A program made the translations under genes and the position numbers. From Ophiura sarsii (taxonomy: Eukaryota > Echinodermata > Ophiuroidea > Amphilepidida > Ophiuridae): a stretch of DNA of 64,000 bases. This document shows, piece by piece, positions 34,967-46,434 of the stretch. The stretch is taken from contig CM069442.1 of assembly GCA_035610835.1 (NCBI GenBank), forward strand, positions 56,709,950 to 56,773,949. Direction: 5' to 3'. The notes under the pieces are model-generated. The model had not been told where the DNA came from, searched no databases, and was given only the letters and a program-made list of their open reading frames with translations. The stretch's first letter is position 1. Each line of letters opens with the position of its first letter.

Positions 34967-37900
34967 AAGGTTTCAAAGATTTGAACATGTAAGAGGTGTA
35001 TACCGAAATGGCAATGCAAACCGTGTACCTCTTGATTTGAACAGACAGACATTTGGACAAAAATCGAATTCCAGTTTTTCACAAGCGCATATTGAGATTA
35101 ATTTGTCTACGTTGAATACCATAGCAGCATTTGTTAATGGTAACCCTGTTCAATGTTTGATTGATACAGGTGCTTCTGTCAACATTATTGATCACGATTG
35201 GTTTCATGCTAATCTTTCCAATTTGCGTTTTTCTATAGAAAAATCACGTGTAGCTGAAGCACGCGCAGCAAATGGTAGTAGTTTGGAAATTACTGGATTC
35301 ATAGTTTTGTCCATATCTGTCAATGGCACACAATTTCCTGTACCTATGAATATTGCTCGTAACTTAAGTACACGTATCATACTTGGGTCTCAGTTTTTAA
35401 ACAGGCACTGCGCAAGAATAGATTGTGAATCTCGTACACTAAGACTTGCTAAGGAGAGTAAAATACTTGTCATTGAGAAACAGGAAATTCCTGCTCACAC
35501 TCAGTCTGTTGTGTGCGCAAGACTGTCAAATAAATTGCCATTCAATACAATTGGTCTCTCTCATGGAGGCAGGCGTGTCTCTGCATTAGGTGTATTGATC
35601 GCGAATACTGCTTCTAGTGTACAGAATAACTGTATTCATTTATTAGTTATGAATACTACTGATGAACCAATAACTTTGTACCCTCGTACTAAATTGGGCA
35701 TTTTTTCTCTCGTTGACCCGCATAGGATTCACTCCTTCCCCGATCTTGAGAAAAATAATGTTAACAATGTTAATATAAGGCAAGCATCCGCGGTAGCTAG
35801 CGATGTAAACAGTAAACAAGATTCAGTAAAGGAAGTCCTTTCAAAAGTGAATTTAAATACTGATCACATGTCAGGTACTGAAGCATCTGAAATCAATGGT
35901 TTACTCACTGAATATATTGATATATTTCAAGTAAAAGGGGGTCCTACTGGTAATTACTCCCGTGTTAAACATGCTATTAACACTGGTGATCACCCTCCTA
36001 TTAGATCTAGACCGTATAGGCAAGCTCCTCACATTCAAGCCGAAGTACGTAGACAAGTCCACGAAATGTTAGAACAAGACATTATAAAGGAGTCGGCAAG
36101 TCCTTGGTCCTTTCCAGTATGCATGACACCTAAAGCTGGTGACCCAAATACTTATAGATTTGCAATTGATTTTAGAGCCTTGAATAAGATTTGTGCACGC
36201 GATAACTTTCCGTTACCTAACATAAACGATGCTTTAGATAGTTTAGGTGCAGCCAAACCAAATTTCATTACAACTCTTGATCTTGCGGCTGGATATTGGC
36301 AAATAGGCTTGGAAGAAAGTTCCAAATCTAAAACTGCATTCATCACTCAAGATGGTCTATATGAATTCCAAAGAATGCCATTTGGTTTACATAACGCCCC
36401 AGCCACTTTCCAACGAGCTATGCAAGAAGTTTTGAGAGGTTTGAATTGGAAATTCGTTCTCTGTTACTTAGATGACATAATTATATTCAGTAGTTCTTTC
36501 TCCGAACACATGGACCATTTAAGGCAAGTTTTCGATAGGTTGCGCGCAGCTGGTCTAAAATTACAACCTAAGAAATGTACTTTTGGTCAAACTGAGGTCA
36601 AATATTTAGGTCACGTAGTGAACAAAGATGGTGTAGCAACAGATCCAGCAAAATTGAAAATTGTCCAAGATTATCCAACTCCTGCCAAAGTAACCGAAGT
36701 CAAATCTTTTCTTGGATTTGTGGGATATTATCGAAAGTTCATAAAGGACTTTTGCAAAATTGCTGAACCACTAACCAATTTAACTAGAAAAGATGTATCT
36801 TTTGTTTGGGATCAAAGTTGTCAAGAAGCATTCAAAACGCTCAAACGAAAATTGTTAGAGCCACCAATTCTAGCATATCCAAATTTCGATGGCACAGAAT
36901 TCATATTGCAAACCGATGCTAGTCGTACTGGTTTAGGTTTTATTTTGGCCCAAAAGCAGGATGGCAAAGAACGTGTGATATCCTATGGTGGAAGAGCATT
37001 ACATGATGCGGAAAGAAATTACACGGTTACAGAAATTGAAGCTTTGGCAGTTGTCGAGGGAATCAAGAAATATGCTCCATATTTGCAACATAGTATCAAA
37101 TTCACTGTTGTAACTGATCATTGCGCTTTGAAATGGCTCTTTGGTATAAACAAAAATACCGGAAGTCGATTAGCGCGATGGGCACTTAAACTGCAGTCAT
37201 ATAAGTTTGATGTAATTCACATTCGTGGACGCCATAATGGTAACGCTGATGCATTAAGTAGAATAGATTATGACAGAATGGATATTTGTACTGATTGCAA
37301 TCATTCTCATTCCAAAGTCACTGATGCTGTAGAAGTTAATAAGGTAGCCTGGGTAAAGTCGGGATTAGACGAGATGGTGAGCGACATCATACAAAATCCT
37401 AGTAATGATGTGAACTCTCGTCCTACAGTAAACGTGGTTAGAAATCTTCGATTTCAAAAAGGGAAACGTGTTGAGAATGACAAAGATTCAGTCAAGCCAA
37501 ATATTCCAAACTTTCCAAATGAGCTCAACTTAGACAAATTCAAACAAGTTTTGTTGACGGATATATTTGCGGGATCAATGTTGCAATATCTGGAAAACGA
37601 TGAATTGCCAGATAATGCTGTTAAGGCTAGGAATGTAGTTTTACAGGCTGATCAGTACTATGCACACGAAGGGTTGTTGTATCACATTTGGCATACTCCT
37701 GCTAAAGGGCACATGCCTGAAAGAAATGTCCATCGTTTGTATATACCCGTGCAATTAATTGATACAGTTCTAAATAACTGTCATGATCACGTGTTAGCCG
37801 CACATTTTGGATTTCAGCGAACCTACAATAGAATCCGTCAACGTTACTTTTGGAAATGCATGTATCGTGACGTAGACAACTGGGTCCGTTCATGTATTTC

Positions 37901-39179
37901 TTGCTCTCAACGAAAAACTCATAGACATAAAGTACTAGCCCCAATGGTAACTATGAAAGTGCCAGGCGCTTTCGAACGAGTAAGTGTTGACATTTTAGGT
38001 CCTTTACCTATTACCACTTCAGGTAATCGCTATGTACTCTGTTTTTCAGATCATTGTACTAGATGGCCAATTTTGGTACCATTGAAAGTTACTGATGCGT
38101 CAACCATTGCTCGCGCATTCTTTGATTATGTAATTTGTGAACATGGTTGTCCTCAAACCTTGTTGAGCGACAGAGGTCAAAATTTCCTCTCCAAGATTGT
38201 ATTGGAAGTTTGTCGTATTATGCGCACTCACAAACTGAATACAAGTTCATATCATCCACAATGCAATGCAATTCAGGAACGTTTTAATGCAGTAATTCTG
38301 GATACCATTTCACATTATGTCAATGAATACCAAAGCGATTGGGATAAGTACATAACAGCTATACAATTTGCCTATAGAACAACTCCCGCTGAAAATTCAG
38401 TTGGATTTAGTCCCTTCTTCTTGTTGTATGGTAGAGAGGCAAGACTTCCGATAGATGTTACACTCCTAGCACAATGCAAATATCCAGATAAGACACTTCG
38501 TGAGCACATTCACAATCTGGTATCACAACTCGAAGTATTTAGGGACATTTCAAAACGTCATGCTGAACGTAATCAAGCCAAAATGAAAGAGCGTTTTGAT
38601 GATCGTGCGCAAGATGTTCCATATCAAGTTGGTGATTCAGTTTGGATTTATATACCTGCATTGCAACAAGGATTGTCACGTAAACTCTCAAAGTTCTGGG
38701 CGGGACCCTTTCTACTAGTCGAACAGACTGGTCCTGTAAATTTCAAGGTGCGAAATCTTGAAAACAACAAATTGGTAACATCTACTGTACATGTTAACCG
38801 TATGAAATTTGCATATAATAGATTTGTCCGTCCAAGCAATGATACTCCCCCTGTGGATCCTGAAAATAGAGATCCAATTCCAGGATTAGTTCTAGACGAT
38901 TGTCCTGATGATATATTTGAACAACTTTTGGCTACCCACGAGTCTGACAAGAATCAGATTCCAATTATTCCAGGTTTGCCTCCTATTCAAGATGAAACTC
39001 CAGAATATGTGATAGAGCGTATTCTCAGGGGACGTTTTAAAAATAAACGTCTTGAGTATTTGATAAAATGGCGGGGCTTCCCAAATTCAAGAAATACATG
39101 GGAACCAGAGACTAACCTAAATGCGGCCGCTTTAGAATCTCTGAAAGCTAACCCAGTCAAAATTACTGGCAAGATGTAA
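34902..39179 (+). CDS. pol: Pol polyprotein (PR-RT-RH-IN-chromodomain) of the Ty3-type element
   Basis: Read by -1 frameshift from gag; the frame is open from 34896. No ATG opens it near the junction. Domains: aspartic protease with DTGAS at about 35163; reverse transcriptase with the YLDD catalytic motif at 36465-36476; RNase H beginning around QTDASRTGLG (~36909) with the DHCALKWL block (~37117); integrase with an H-X4-H...C-X2-C zinc site (~37780-37910), catalytic D in VDILGPLP (~37987), D in LLSDRGQNF and E in the NAIQERF block (~38160-38285); a GPF-type module (~38700); and a C-terminal chromodomain (~38995-39115, with EYVIERIL, EYLIKWRGF and NTWEPE). The chromodomain is expected to steer integration towards methylated-histone chromatin. 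No stop or frameshift interrupts it. Confidence 0.95.
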   Translation, partial: FKLINPSARQKKKHVPRHVDGLRFQRFEHVRGVYRNGNANRVPLDLNRQTFGQKSNSSFSQAHIEINLSTLNTIAAFVNGNPVQCLIDTGASVNIIDHDWFHANLSNLRFSIEKSRVAEARAANGSSLEITGFIVLSISVNGTQFPVPMNIARNLSTRIILGSQFLNRHCARIDCESRTLRLAKESKILVIEKQEIPAHTQSVVCARLSNKLPFNTIGLSHGGRRVSALGVLIANTASSVQNNCIHLLVMNTTDEPITLYPRTKLGIFSLVDPHRIHSFPDLEKNNVNNVNIRQASAVASDVNSKQDSVKEVLSKVNLNTDHMSGTEASEINGLLTEYIDIFQVKGGPTGNYSRVKHAINTGDHPPIRSRPYRQAPHIQAEVRRQVHEMLEQDIIKESASPWSFPVCMTPKAGDPNTYRFAIDFRALNKICARDNFPLPNINDALDSLGAAKPNFITTLDLAAGYWQIGLEESSKSKTAFITQDGLYEFQRMPFGLHNAPATFQRAMQEVLRGLNWKFVLCYLDDIIIFSSSFSEHMDHLRQVFDRLRAAGLKLQPKKCTFGQTEVKYLGHVVNKDGVATDPAKLKIVQDYPTPAKVTEVKSFLGFVGYYRKFIKDFCKIAEPLTNLTRKDVSFVWDQSCQEAFKTLKRKLLEPPILAYPNFDGTEFILQTDASRTGLGFILAQKQDGKERVISYGGRALHDAERNYTVTEIEALAVVEGIKKYAPYLQHSIKFTVVTDHCALKWLFGINKNTGSRLARWALKLQSYKFDVIHIRGRHNGNADALSRIDYDRMDICTDCNHSHSKVTDAVEVNKVAWVKSGLDEMVSDIIQNPSNDVNSRPTVNVVRNLRFQKGKRVENDKDSVKPNIPNFPNELNLDKFKQVLLTDIFAGSMLQYLENDELPDNAVKARNVVLQADQYYAHEGLLYHIWHTPAKGHMPERNVHRLYIPVQLIDTVLNNCHDHVLAAHFGFQRTYNRIRQRYFWKCMYRDVDNWVRSCISCSQRKTHRHKVLAPMVTMKVPGAFERVSVDILGPLPITTSGNRYVLCFSDHCTRWPILVPLKVTDASTIARAFFDYVICEHGCPQTLLSDRGQNFLSKIVLEVCRIMRTHKLNTSSYHPQCNAIQERFNAVILDTISHYVNEYQSDWDKYITAIQFAYRTTPAENSVGFSPFFLLYGREARLPIDVTLLAQCKYPDKTLREHIHNLVSQLEVFRDISKRHAERNQAKMKERFDDRAQDVPYQVGDSVWIYIPALQQGLSRKLSKFWAGPFLLVEQTGPVNFKVRNLENNKLVTSTVHVNRMKFAYNRFVRPSNDTPPVDPENRDPIPGLVLDDCPDDIFEQLLATHESDKNQIPIIPGLPPIQDETPEYVIERILRGRFKNKRLEYLIKWRGFPNSRNTWEPETNLNAAALESLKANPVKITGKM

Positions 39180-40326
39180 AGCCAGCGGGCAAGAATCATT
39201 GCAGGAACAGAGTCTGAAACAGCAAATAAATAAGTAGTATTGAGAAAAGTGTACAAGTATAGAGAACACAGAGGAAGTATATGAATAAAATTTATAGTCC
39301 GTAGGCTGAGATATGTCATGATATGAGTATTACAATTCTTATGACACAAAATGTGTTATTTTGATAAAATTGTTGAATGAGAGCAATTTGTAATTTGGGC
39401 AACATTGCCTGAAAGTGTGTGTTCACTTTCGTTAATTTGTATATAGAAATGATTGTTGCAAAGAATTGCACACAATGATATTCTTCATGTAGAAAGTTTG
39501 AATTTATATAGTTGAGCAAAAATGCGGAAATGCAGTATGATCAAATAAGTGTTATATTTATTTGTATCTTTTCGGAAGAGGCATATGTTGTGAGGTTTTC
39601 TGGCAACATTAGTCTCACATGAATAGACGCAAACAAAAGAAAGTTTAATGTAAATTACTAAATATTTCAGTAGTGCTACCTTTGTCTTGTTTTGTCTGTC
39701 TTGTATTGTCTTGTTGTGTACACATAATATATAGTCACCATTGATGACTATTTAATTTTAAAGGGTCACAAAAACGTGATTTCTTTGAAATAAGAAAAAT
39801 ATGTTTCCGTATGAAACATCGAAATTGGAAGGAAATTTTCCAATTCTTATGCGCTTCAACTTTTGATGAAACCTTTAGACCGCACACGTTAATCAGAGGA
39901 TTATGTATGAGAGTGTGTGTGTTTGTGTTAGGCCATTTAAGGGATATCCCGTATGCGTGTTTGTTCAACAAAAAATCCCTCTTTACCGTGTGAGCGTAAT
40001 CACTTGGAATTTTTCACGTGAATTCCGGGTTAATACGGTCGCAGGTTTCCACAGGTTTGGCGTCGCAGAAGATTAATAATAAATTTATATTTAAGGCCAC
40101 TCGTTTAAAAATAAAATAACGTTCGCAGAGAGTTAAAATTATACAACCTGATATTAGATGCCGTCAATTTGGCAGACGGAAACATGGATAAAGCACATGT
40201 TAAATTTGTGACGAAATAAATAATTCGTTTCTATATATGATAAAGATATCAGTTTCTTTTATAAATATTTCACCCAGCATTCTTTAAGTTAAATTGTCAG
40301 GTGTCAATTTTGTTAGGAAGGGCGTA
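39180..40326 (+). other. 3' non-coding region of the LTR element
   Basis: About 1.15 kb between the pol stop and the right LTR with no env-like or other convincing frame. It ends in the candidate polypurine tract. Short minus-strand open frames lack any recognisable domain. Confidence 0.65.
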
Positions 40327-40787
40327 TGTTGTGACGCTAAATTTATATTGATATTATTAATAGTATTATTAATTCTAGATATTTCCATATCTAGAATTCA
40401 GGCCATGATTGACTTGAAATGGCAACACCGTACTTCCGTATTCTGAATCCCATTCAGTCTACGCGCCAATATCTCTGACCAATTCAAGTCTTCGTGCCAC
40501 GCTGACAACACCTCATAAGTTTAGGCCATATAGTTTTCTATTCACACAACAGGACTGGTGAGCTCTGAATTACAGAAGCTCACGATTGATGCGTGTCATG
40601 TCATTTCTTTAGGATAGTCTAGATGCTGGGTGCTGTGTTCGTTTATAATATGAGTAAGTGAACTATTTATGATGAATTAATAAAATGTATATATAAATAA
40701 CTTGGAAGCTATATCCGTTATATTCATTCTGTGTGTTTTGATCCCCTCTCCGCCATGCGAGTATTTTCCCTAAAACCACGTCACAAT
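40327..40787 (+). repeat. 3' LTR
   Basis: 461 bp, no difference from the 5' LTR found by eye, followed by the target-site duplicate ATTTG at 40788-40792. Confidence 0.95.
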
Positions 40788-40792
40788 ATTTG

Positions 40793-43700
40793 TACAAGAT
40801 GTTCCGATAGGTCATAGATTTGACTGCATCGTCGTTTATCATGTTTCTTCGATTTAAGTCTGTTCGTCAACCTGAAACTATGAAGTTTCTCGGTGTGTCA
40901 TTTGTTTGACTTGTGTACATCATGCGGCGTTGCATTCAAAATAATTGAACACGAAAAAAGGTGCTTCATAACCCTAAACCCGTTGGCGTGGTTTGGGGAA
41001 TAAAGGGGAGAAAACGCTTCAAAATAGGGAGAGTTGCTCCGCCGGCTCAGAGAATCGATCCCGGGTCGCTATCTAATTGAGCCAAGGAGTCCGCTTGAAA
41101 ATGATCTTTCTACGCGCATGATAGCTCGTTTGCCCGTCGTGTTAAGAGATTGTGCACGCGCTGCAAACATATATAGTAGAGTGCTAGTTGTAGTACTCCG
41201 TCCTGATAAGGTTACAACCGAATGATATGCTAACACTGAAGCACGATAAACTACCGAAGCCATTCCGCAATTTTGGAAATTGTGACATTTGCCAATGTTT
41301 AATTTAACCTACCCCGCCCACATCGCAGTGTCATCTATTTAGGTAAATAGAATTGATCAACCTTACAGACTGACATCTTGGGCAATTATACTCTAAAACG
41401 TTTGATCTTGAAACATTGTCCGTAATATAATTATGGCGCGCCTTAACTTTTCTTGAAAATAGAAATAACGCCTTTTCAGTATACAAAGGAACCTTATTCT
41501 TTGATTAAGTAACTCGTGATGTATACTATTATTGTGGGAGGTTTCAAAGTAAAATAAATGTTTTTCCGAAGATAGTTTAGCAATAAAGACGATGCGTCCA
41601 TTTTAAAAATGCACCCTTGTGGAAATTGATTGAAAAAAGGTTGACTGTTCAGAGTTTTCCAAGTAATGTTAACTGATACATAGTTATTCATATCTAAATG
41701 GTCAGGGATTGAGTTACAATGGGACCGACCTCGTCATTGTATCAACCAATGATGGACCAATGCATGTTCCCGATTCTTTTACAGCCCTTTAATAACTGAC
41801 ATAACTCTATATAAAAGCACCGAGCCCTGGGATATCGCGGCAAATTAAGATGATTTCCGAGTGATAAACTAAATATTAATTTGTCGCTCCAATAATATAT
41901 CCAAGATGACCGTGACGCGCAATAATAAAATAGCTCCGCTTAAGTATCTTAATACGCCCACACAGTTAGACTTTAGGGCTTGGATACCTTCCCAGGGCAA
42001 TTAAACTATTCCTTCTAACTGAACGGGCGACCTCAATATTGTTTGTAATAATAGTTTTACAACCATCTGGACTAAATAAGCTCACGTTGAGCACGGAACC
42101 AGAGTATAGTTGGAGCTAATTCTGCATCCGAAGGGAGGGATTCATAGACTGGTATATTTTGACGTCATAGTATGTGGATAAGCGACAACATACGGTGGAT
42201 ATGCTCAAAACCAAATATCATACGATGAAAGATGGCAAAAGATCCCGCCTAGCTGAATACCAACTTGGCCATAATTCTAGACACATTGTTCACATGATCT
42301 GAGATGGCCTTTATACATATGACTTTCAGTATGCATTACCGTGCGGCTGTTTGATGTAGCAATGTGATCATCTTGGATATCAGTTAGTGCTGCGCATTAG
42401 GTCATATGTGTATTCAATACTTGTATATGTGCAATAACCCGTCAAAATGAACTGGATGTGAATAACCTATAGTACATTTGCAACCAAAACATTGAATTCA
42501 AGCTAAGAAAGCTTAATACAAAGAAGAGGAATAAAATTACGTCCTTAAAACCCTTTGAACCCTGGCTGTGCCGGTCGGGGGTGTACCGCTCACCCTAGCC
42601 ATTCCGGGGGTAACACACAAAATATTGACTTTTGCAGGAATTGGATAAAACAATACTAAACTTGTTCAGAATCTTCTGTAAATCATATACAAACAATAAC
42701 AGTTTACTTGGATAGTGCTTTTAGGGCAAAAATAAATAGAAATGGCGACATTTTGGACCCCAAAACCCACCTGTACATTACCGCAAATACATGAAAAGCT
42801 TATGACTTCCATCAATGCCCATTCTGTCGTCAATATTCATATCGTCACCATCAGATTCAGTCTCAAAATCATCTGAAATTCCAGAACTATCATCTAAACA
42901 AATTCTCAGCAGTATCACTATAATTGTCCAGCATGTCCAAAACGCGCCATATTTCAATGTAATTTTGATGCGAAAAGACACGAAAAAAAGCAAGCAAAAT
43001 GAGCTGATAAAAACACTCGTCAATTGAAATCAACAAGGCACTGAACTTTGACCTGGCAGTTTCTAGATGCCCAGTAGTCTTATCTATGTAAACAAACCCA
43101 TTTAGGCATCCTACACTGAGCCTTTGGACCGTCTCATCGGGTTGATGGTACACATACATCAAAGCCGCTACAGCGTCTTCCCGGGAATACGGTACACCCC
43201 CACGTATGCCGCTGCAGCGACTCGTCGGGTCCAAAGATTTTAATGGAAAATATAATGTACTGTCTATAATTATGTGCATAACATTTTCTCAAAGTTTCTT
43301 TCATGAATAAGCCTAACCCTAAATTCTAAACAGTAACTTTTTGGCACCCTGTAAGATTGCAATGATTCTATCCATAGGGTTCCCTATCCGCTGAAATCGT
43401 CCTTGCTGTTATGCTTAAACATTATATATTCAAATCACCATACATATACATCTGGACGAGGCATGACACAAACCTTGGAATCATGTGCTCCAAATGTTAT
43501 TATACTATACTAAAGAGTGCATGCCATGAATGCTGATTATGATTTCTTATTATTCACAATATATACAATTAGAAGTCCCAAAACGTTTGTTACTGGTTCT
43601 CAAGGCATCTTCATTCAGGAATATCGTTTAATATACAACACCCTTTTCTTAATTTAATAAGCAGGGAAATCTATAATTCGGTCATCATTGAAACGCTAAA

Positions 43701-44435
43701 ACAATGTGTTTGTCTATATCGACTTATCAGTATGTTGGAAGTAACATACCATGATTATATATAACAAACATAGTACACACAGGCACAGCCTTGTGTGCCG
43801 AAGTACTACTAATGAAAGCGCACACTATAGATGACACTCACCCTGGGACTCGAATGAGTTAATTCATTGAAAACGATGTATTAACGAATGAAAGATACAA
43901 CGGCATTATTGTTCGATTCCAAGTAAAGCACTTTAATAAGCACAATCAGATCTCTACAGACGTTGTGCTCAAATCGTGCTCTGCAACTGGACTGGAGACA
44001 TAGATTACAAAATTCACCATAATATTGCTTTTTGTATTACAGTGGTTGAATAACAATAAACAAAGATGACAAAGAAGAAGCATTCATTGGTAGATTACCA
44101 GTGTTGTCATTCTTCGGAGCCTTAATTTCACCCTTTTTAAGATGAGCACTCCCGAGTATATCTTTTCTTTTTCATATTCATCTGTGTACGAGTATATATA
44201 GTCTATGCTCTGAGGTAGCTAGGCTTCGGACCAGACATTGGCGGGTTAAATCGTTTTTTGATAATTGAGCGCTCAACCGTCTCACTTCCCTATGGCATAT
44301 CGTTATTCGTTGGAGGTGGTATCATCTCAGACTGTCAGAACGCCTTGGTGCTTTAGCAAAGCCAGATGAAGTAGCTTGCTTGCATGGCTGTTTTGTGTTT
44401 TGGATGCTGTGTCTAAGAGAGGTTTTCTTTTCCCA
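40793..44435. other. Non-coding stretch, little recognised
   Basis: Probably upstream or intronic DNA of the potassium channel gene. At 41035-41100 a minus-strand segment has A-box-like TGGCTCAATTAG and B-box-like GGATCGATTCT words and may be a decayed SINE head. Minus-strand open frames at 42778-43279 show no recognisable domain. A search by eye on the + strand for an exon ending in the expected ACN-ACN-ATH-G pore sequence before a GT donor found none. Confidence 0.45.
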
Positions 44436-45012
44436 TTATGGATTCCTTAGGGAGGCCAGACATTTGCTGAACGTGGTATTGTATATCCACCTACTCCGAA
44501 TTTCTACGGGAAAGTAGTGTACAGACCATCCATTATTTACGCAGTCTGTTACAAGGTCTTGGTATTTACATTTCTTCCTGGCGAATGCATTGGCAAGGTT
44601 CGCCTCTGATGGGACTGTCAATTCAATAATGATGACATTTTTGGTGCGAGTTGGAGGAAAGACTATCTGTGAGTGCTCTTTATCCACAGGAGACCTGTCA
44701 CTAGCATTTCCTAGGATGTCTGGTTCTGTGTATGGCAAGACTGGGTTAAGGTATTTTGTGCCGTCTGTTTTTTCGGAAAGCTATGGTAGGTTTGAATCTT
44801 TGAGATTGGGATGTAGATGGTCGGTTTTTGTTTGCTTCATCAATATAAGGTATCAGCCCTGATACAATTGCTCTCGATGTTTGGTCGTGACGCCAATTAT
44901 ACCTTCCATTTTCTAGCGAAAAGCTGCAACAGTTTAGGATGTGGAGCAGGGTGCGGTTTCGGTGGTGGCATAGCTGGTTGTCACAGCCACTGTCCTTGTC
45001 TTGCGCATCCAC
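44436..45012 (-). pseudogene. Decayed 3' fragment of a non-LTR retrotransposon ORF
   Basis: Two adjoining minus-strand frames in different registers read as consecutive parts of one protein. The upstream part (44746-45012) has a cysteine/histidine block CDNQLCHHRNRTLLHILNCC followed by GRYNWRHDQ. The downstream part (44436-44738) has NVIIIELTVPSEANLANAFA, then KKCKYQDLV, then GWSVHYFPVEI. From memory of the families, this order (Cys/His motif, GRY-WRHD, IELTVP, KY-L, GW, PVE) matches the C-terminal region downstream of reverse transcriptase in several invertebrate non-LTR elements, where an endonuclease-like fold is proposed. The frame break near 44740 and the absence of the RT itself make it a 5'-truncated, dead copy. 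It lies upstream of the potassium channel exon on the opposite strand. Confidence 0.7.
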
Positions 45013-45555
45013 GAAGGTAGATCAGCCTTTCATCCTCGTCTACTTTTTAACCAAACTGATCAGGCACTTCCTATGTTCTCTCAGGGTAATGTGCATCATC
45101 AGCTTTAATCAGTTTCTGATTCTTATTGAACACCAGGCTTGCTTTGTCAGTCTGACCGCTGCCCATTTTATTAATGATGAGATGCCGTTCTTTTTGTTCT
45201 AACAACACTTGATTAACGTCCAAAACAAGCCACAGAACAGACAATGGCAACAAATACGTATGCATACATTTTAGCGCCACAAATAGATGTTTCTGTTTTG
45301 CCTTACGTCAGTTGTGGTTACATATCTCATCCAAAGCGCCTTCTCAAATCATCTAAACGTGTAGCGGATGAGCACGTCACTTCAAAAGTATCTGAAGTGA
45401 TTCTTTAAGTACTTAACAGAAGGTTTGATAAGGGTATTTACAAGCAATAAGATTAGACATGATATGGTAGTTTCAAACTTTATCTTCATACCACATAACC
45501 TGACAATGTCGACTAAAATGTATTTTTCCTTTCTATTGTTCTTTCTAACTTACAG
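45013..45555 (+). other. Intron sequence before K2P exon
   Basis: AT-rich sequence ending in a pyrimidine-rich acceptor (TTCTTTCTAACTTACAG, 45539-45555). No exon recognised within it. Confidence 0.6.
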
Positions 45556-45801
45556 GTTACGGACATATAGCTCCAGTCACACCTGTTGGCCAGGTGTTTT
45601 GTATAGTTTATGCACTCGTTGGTCTACCTCTTATGCTACTAGTACTCACAAATGTAGGCCGCGTTATGGCAAACGTAGCGCGGATCCTTTACATTGTATA
45701 CACAAGTCGATTATGCAGAAGATTACGCAAGCAATGTAAAAAGAAAAAGAAACCGAAGAAAAGGCGGAAAAAGAAATTAAAGAAAAGAAGTAAAAGGAAG
45801 G
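45556..45801 (+). CDS. K2P potassium channel, exon with pore-1 filter and TM2
   Basis: Internal exon between acceptor CAG (45553-45555) and donor GTATGT (45802). It starts in phase 1, so the preceding exon must supply the G of the filter glycine. It reads (G)YGHIAPVTPVGQVF, the end of the first pore loop, then TM2 (CIVYALVGLPLMLLVLTNVG and RVMANVARILYIVY), then a strongly basic run (KKKKKPKKRRKKKLKK). An intron inside the first GYG at phase 1 is a conserved feature of two-pore-domain potassium channels. The basic run lies at the membrane-cytoplasm boundary and may contact anionic lipids (inference). The exon ends in phase 1, compatible with the exon at 47076. Product role: background K+ conductance in the plasma membrane. 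Confidence 0.85.
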
Positions 45802-46281
45802 GTATGTATAGCCTAGTTCTTATATAAGCAGTCAGTATGCAAATATAGAAATGACTTGTTTCTTCTACCACTGCACTACTAAGAATGGTGACAATAGCGT
45901 CATTGTAAACTCATTGATTTGATGTCAAAGCCTATGCGCATCGCACTGCAATAACTGGCTTGGTATTTTGAATTATATATGGACGCCTCTCTTCTGCCAA
46001 TATATCTCACAACAGCCAAATTCGAATCAAAATGTATCACTTATCCGCCAGTAACATTTTATTCCTTTGGCCAAATATTTCGAAATGTATTTCGCATGTA
46101 ACGCAGATTATTAATTAATTATTGAATGTTTAGCATGCGAGTGAAAAGAAGAATATTTAGTTGAGTAGATAATTACTGTTTATGCTTGCATTTGGTTTTA
46201 CCAATCTAAAGTAATATCAACCAAGTGCACTTAAAATGTGTCATGAAACCGCATTTGCTAACTAATGTGTATTATAAGTTA
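45802..46281 (+). other. K2P intron, first part
   Basis: Begins with a good donor (G|GTATGTATAG). AT-rich, nothing recognised before the MITE at 46282. Confidence 0.65.
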
Positions 46282-46431
46282 GTGAGCACATCAAAACTCG
46301 ACCGCCCGGCAACCGCCGGTTCCGTGCAGTTCCGTGAGGTTGCAGCCGGTTTCTATTGTTCTAAACAATGATATGCGGTCCAACTGGGCGGAATCGCCGG
46401 TTGCCGCGCGGTCGAGTTTTGATTTGCTCCC
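46282..46431. mobile_element. 150-bp Harbinger-like MITE
   Basis: Terminal inverted repeats of about 40 bp containing ATCAAAACTCGACCGC, flanked by TTA (46279-46281, 46432-46434). It is related to the 500-bp element at 18712-19211, with the same TIR core TCAAAACTCGACCGCCCG but a much shorter body. Lies in the channel intron. Confidence 0.8.
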
Positions 46432-46434
46432 TTA

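Larger units (their letters stand above)
32425..40787 (+). mobile_element. Full-length Ty3-type chromodomain LTR retrotransposon
   Basis: An 8,363-bp element. The two 461-bp LTRs show no difference by eye and are flanked by direct ATTTG (32420-32424, 40788-40792). A candidate primer-binding site, TGGTGGAGAATTCCG, begins at 32889 just inside the left LTR. A short purine run AGGAAGGG (40315-40322) precedes the right LTR. The internal region encodes gag (313 codons) then pol in the -1 frame with order protease, reverse transcriptase, RNase H, integrase, chromodomain. Integrase after RNase H marks the Ty3 lineage. No env-like frame lies in the 1.1 kb after pol. Identical LTRs and intact frames indicate a very recent, potentially autonomous insertion. 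Confidence 0.95.

Noticed and set aside
39180..40326. Possible env gene after pol
   Set aside because: No frame longer than about 120 codons, none with a signal peptide plus transmembrane segment on the + strand.
41035..41100. tRNA gene on the minus strand
   Set aside because: Only A- and B-box-like words are present. No cloverleaf could be drawn; at most a decayed SINE head.
42778..43279. Overlapping minus-strand frames with an acidic tail, considered as a piggyBac-type transposase start because CCCTTTGAACCC lies near 42550
   Set aside because: No matching inverse terminus, no TTAA duplication seen and no transposase motif.
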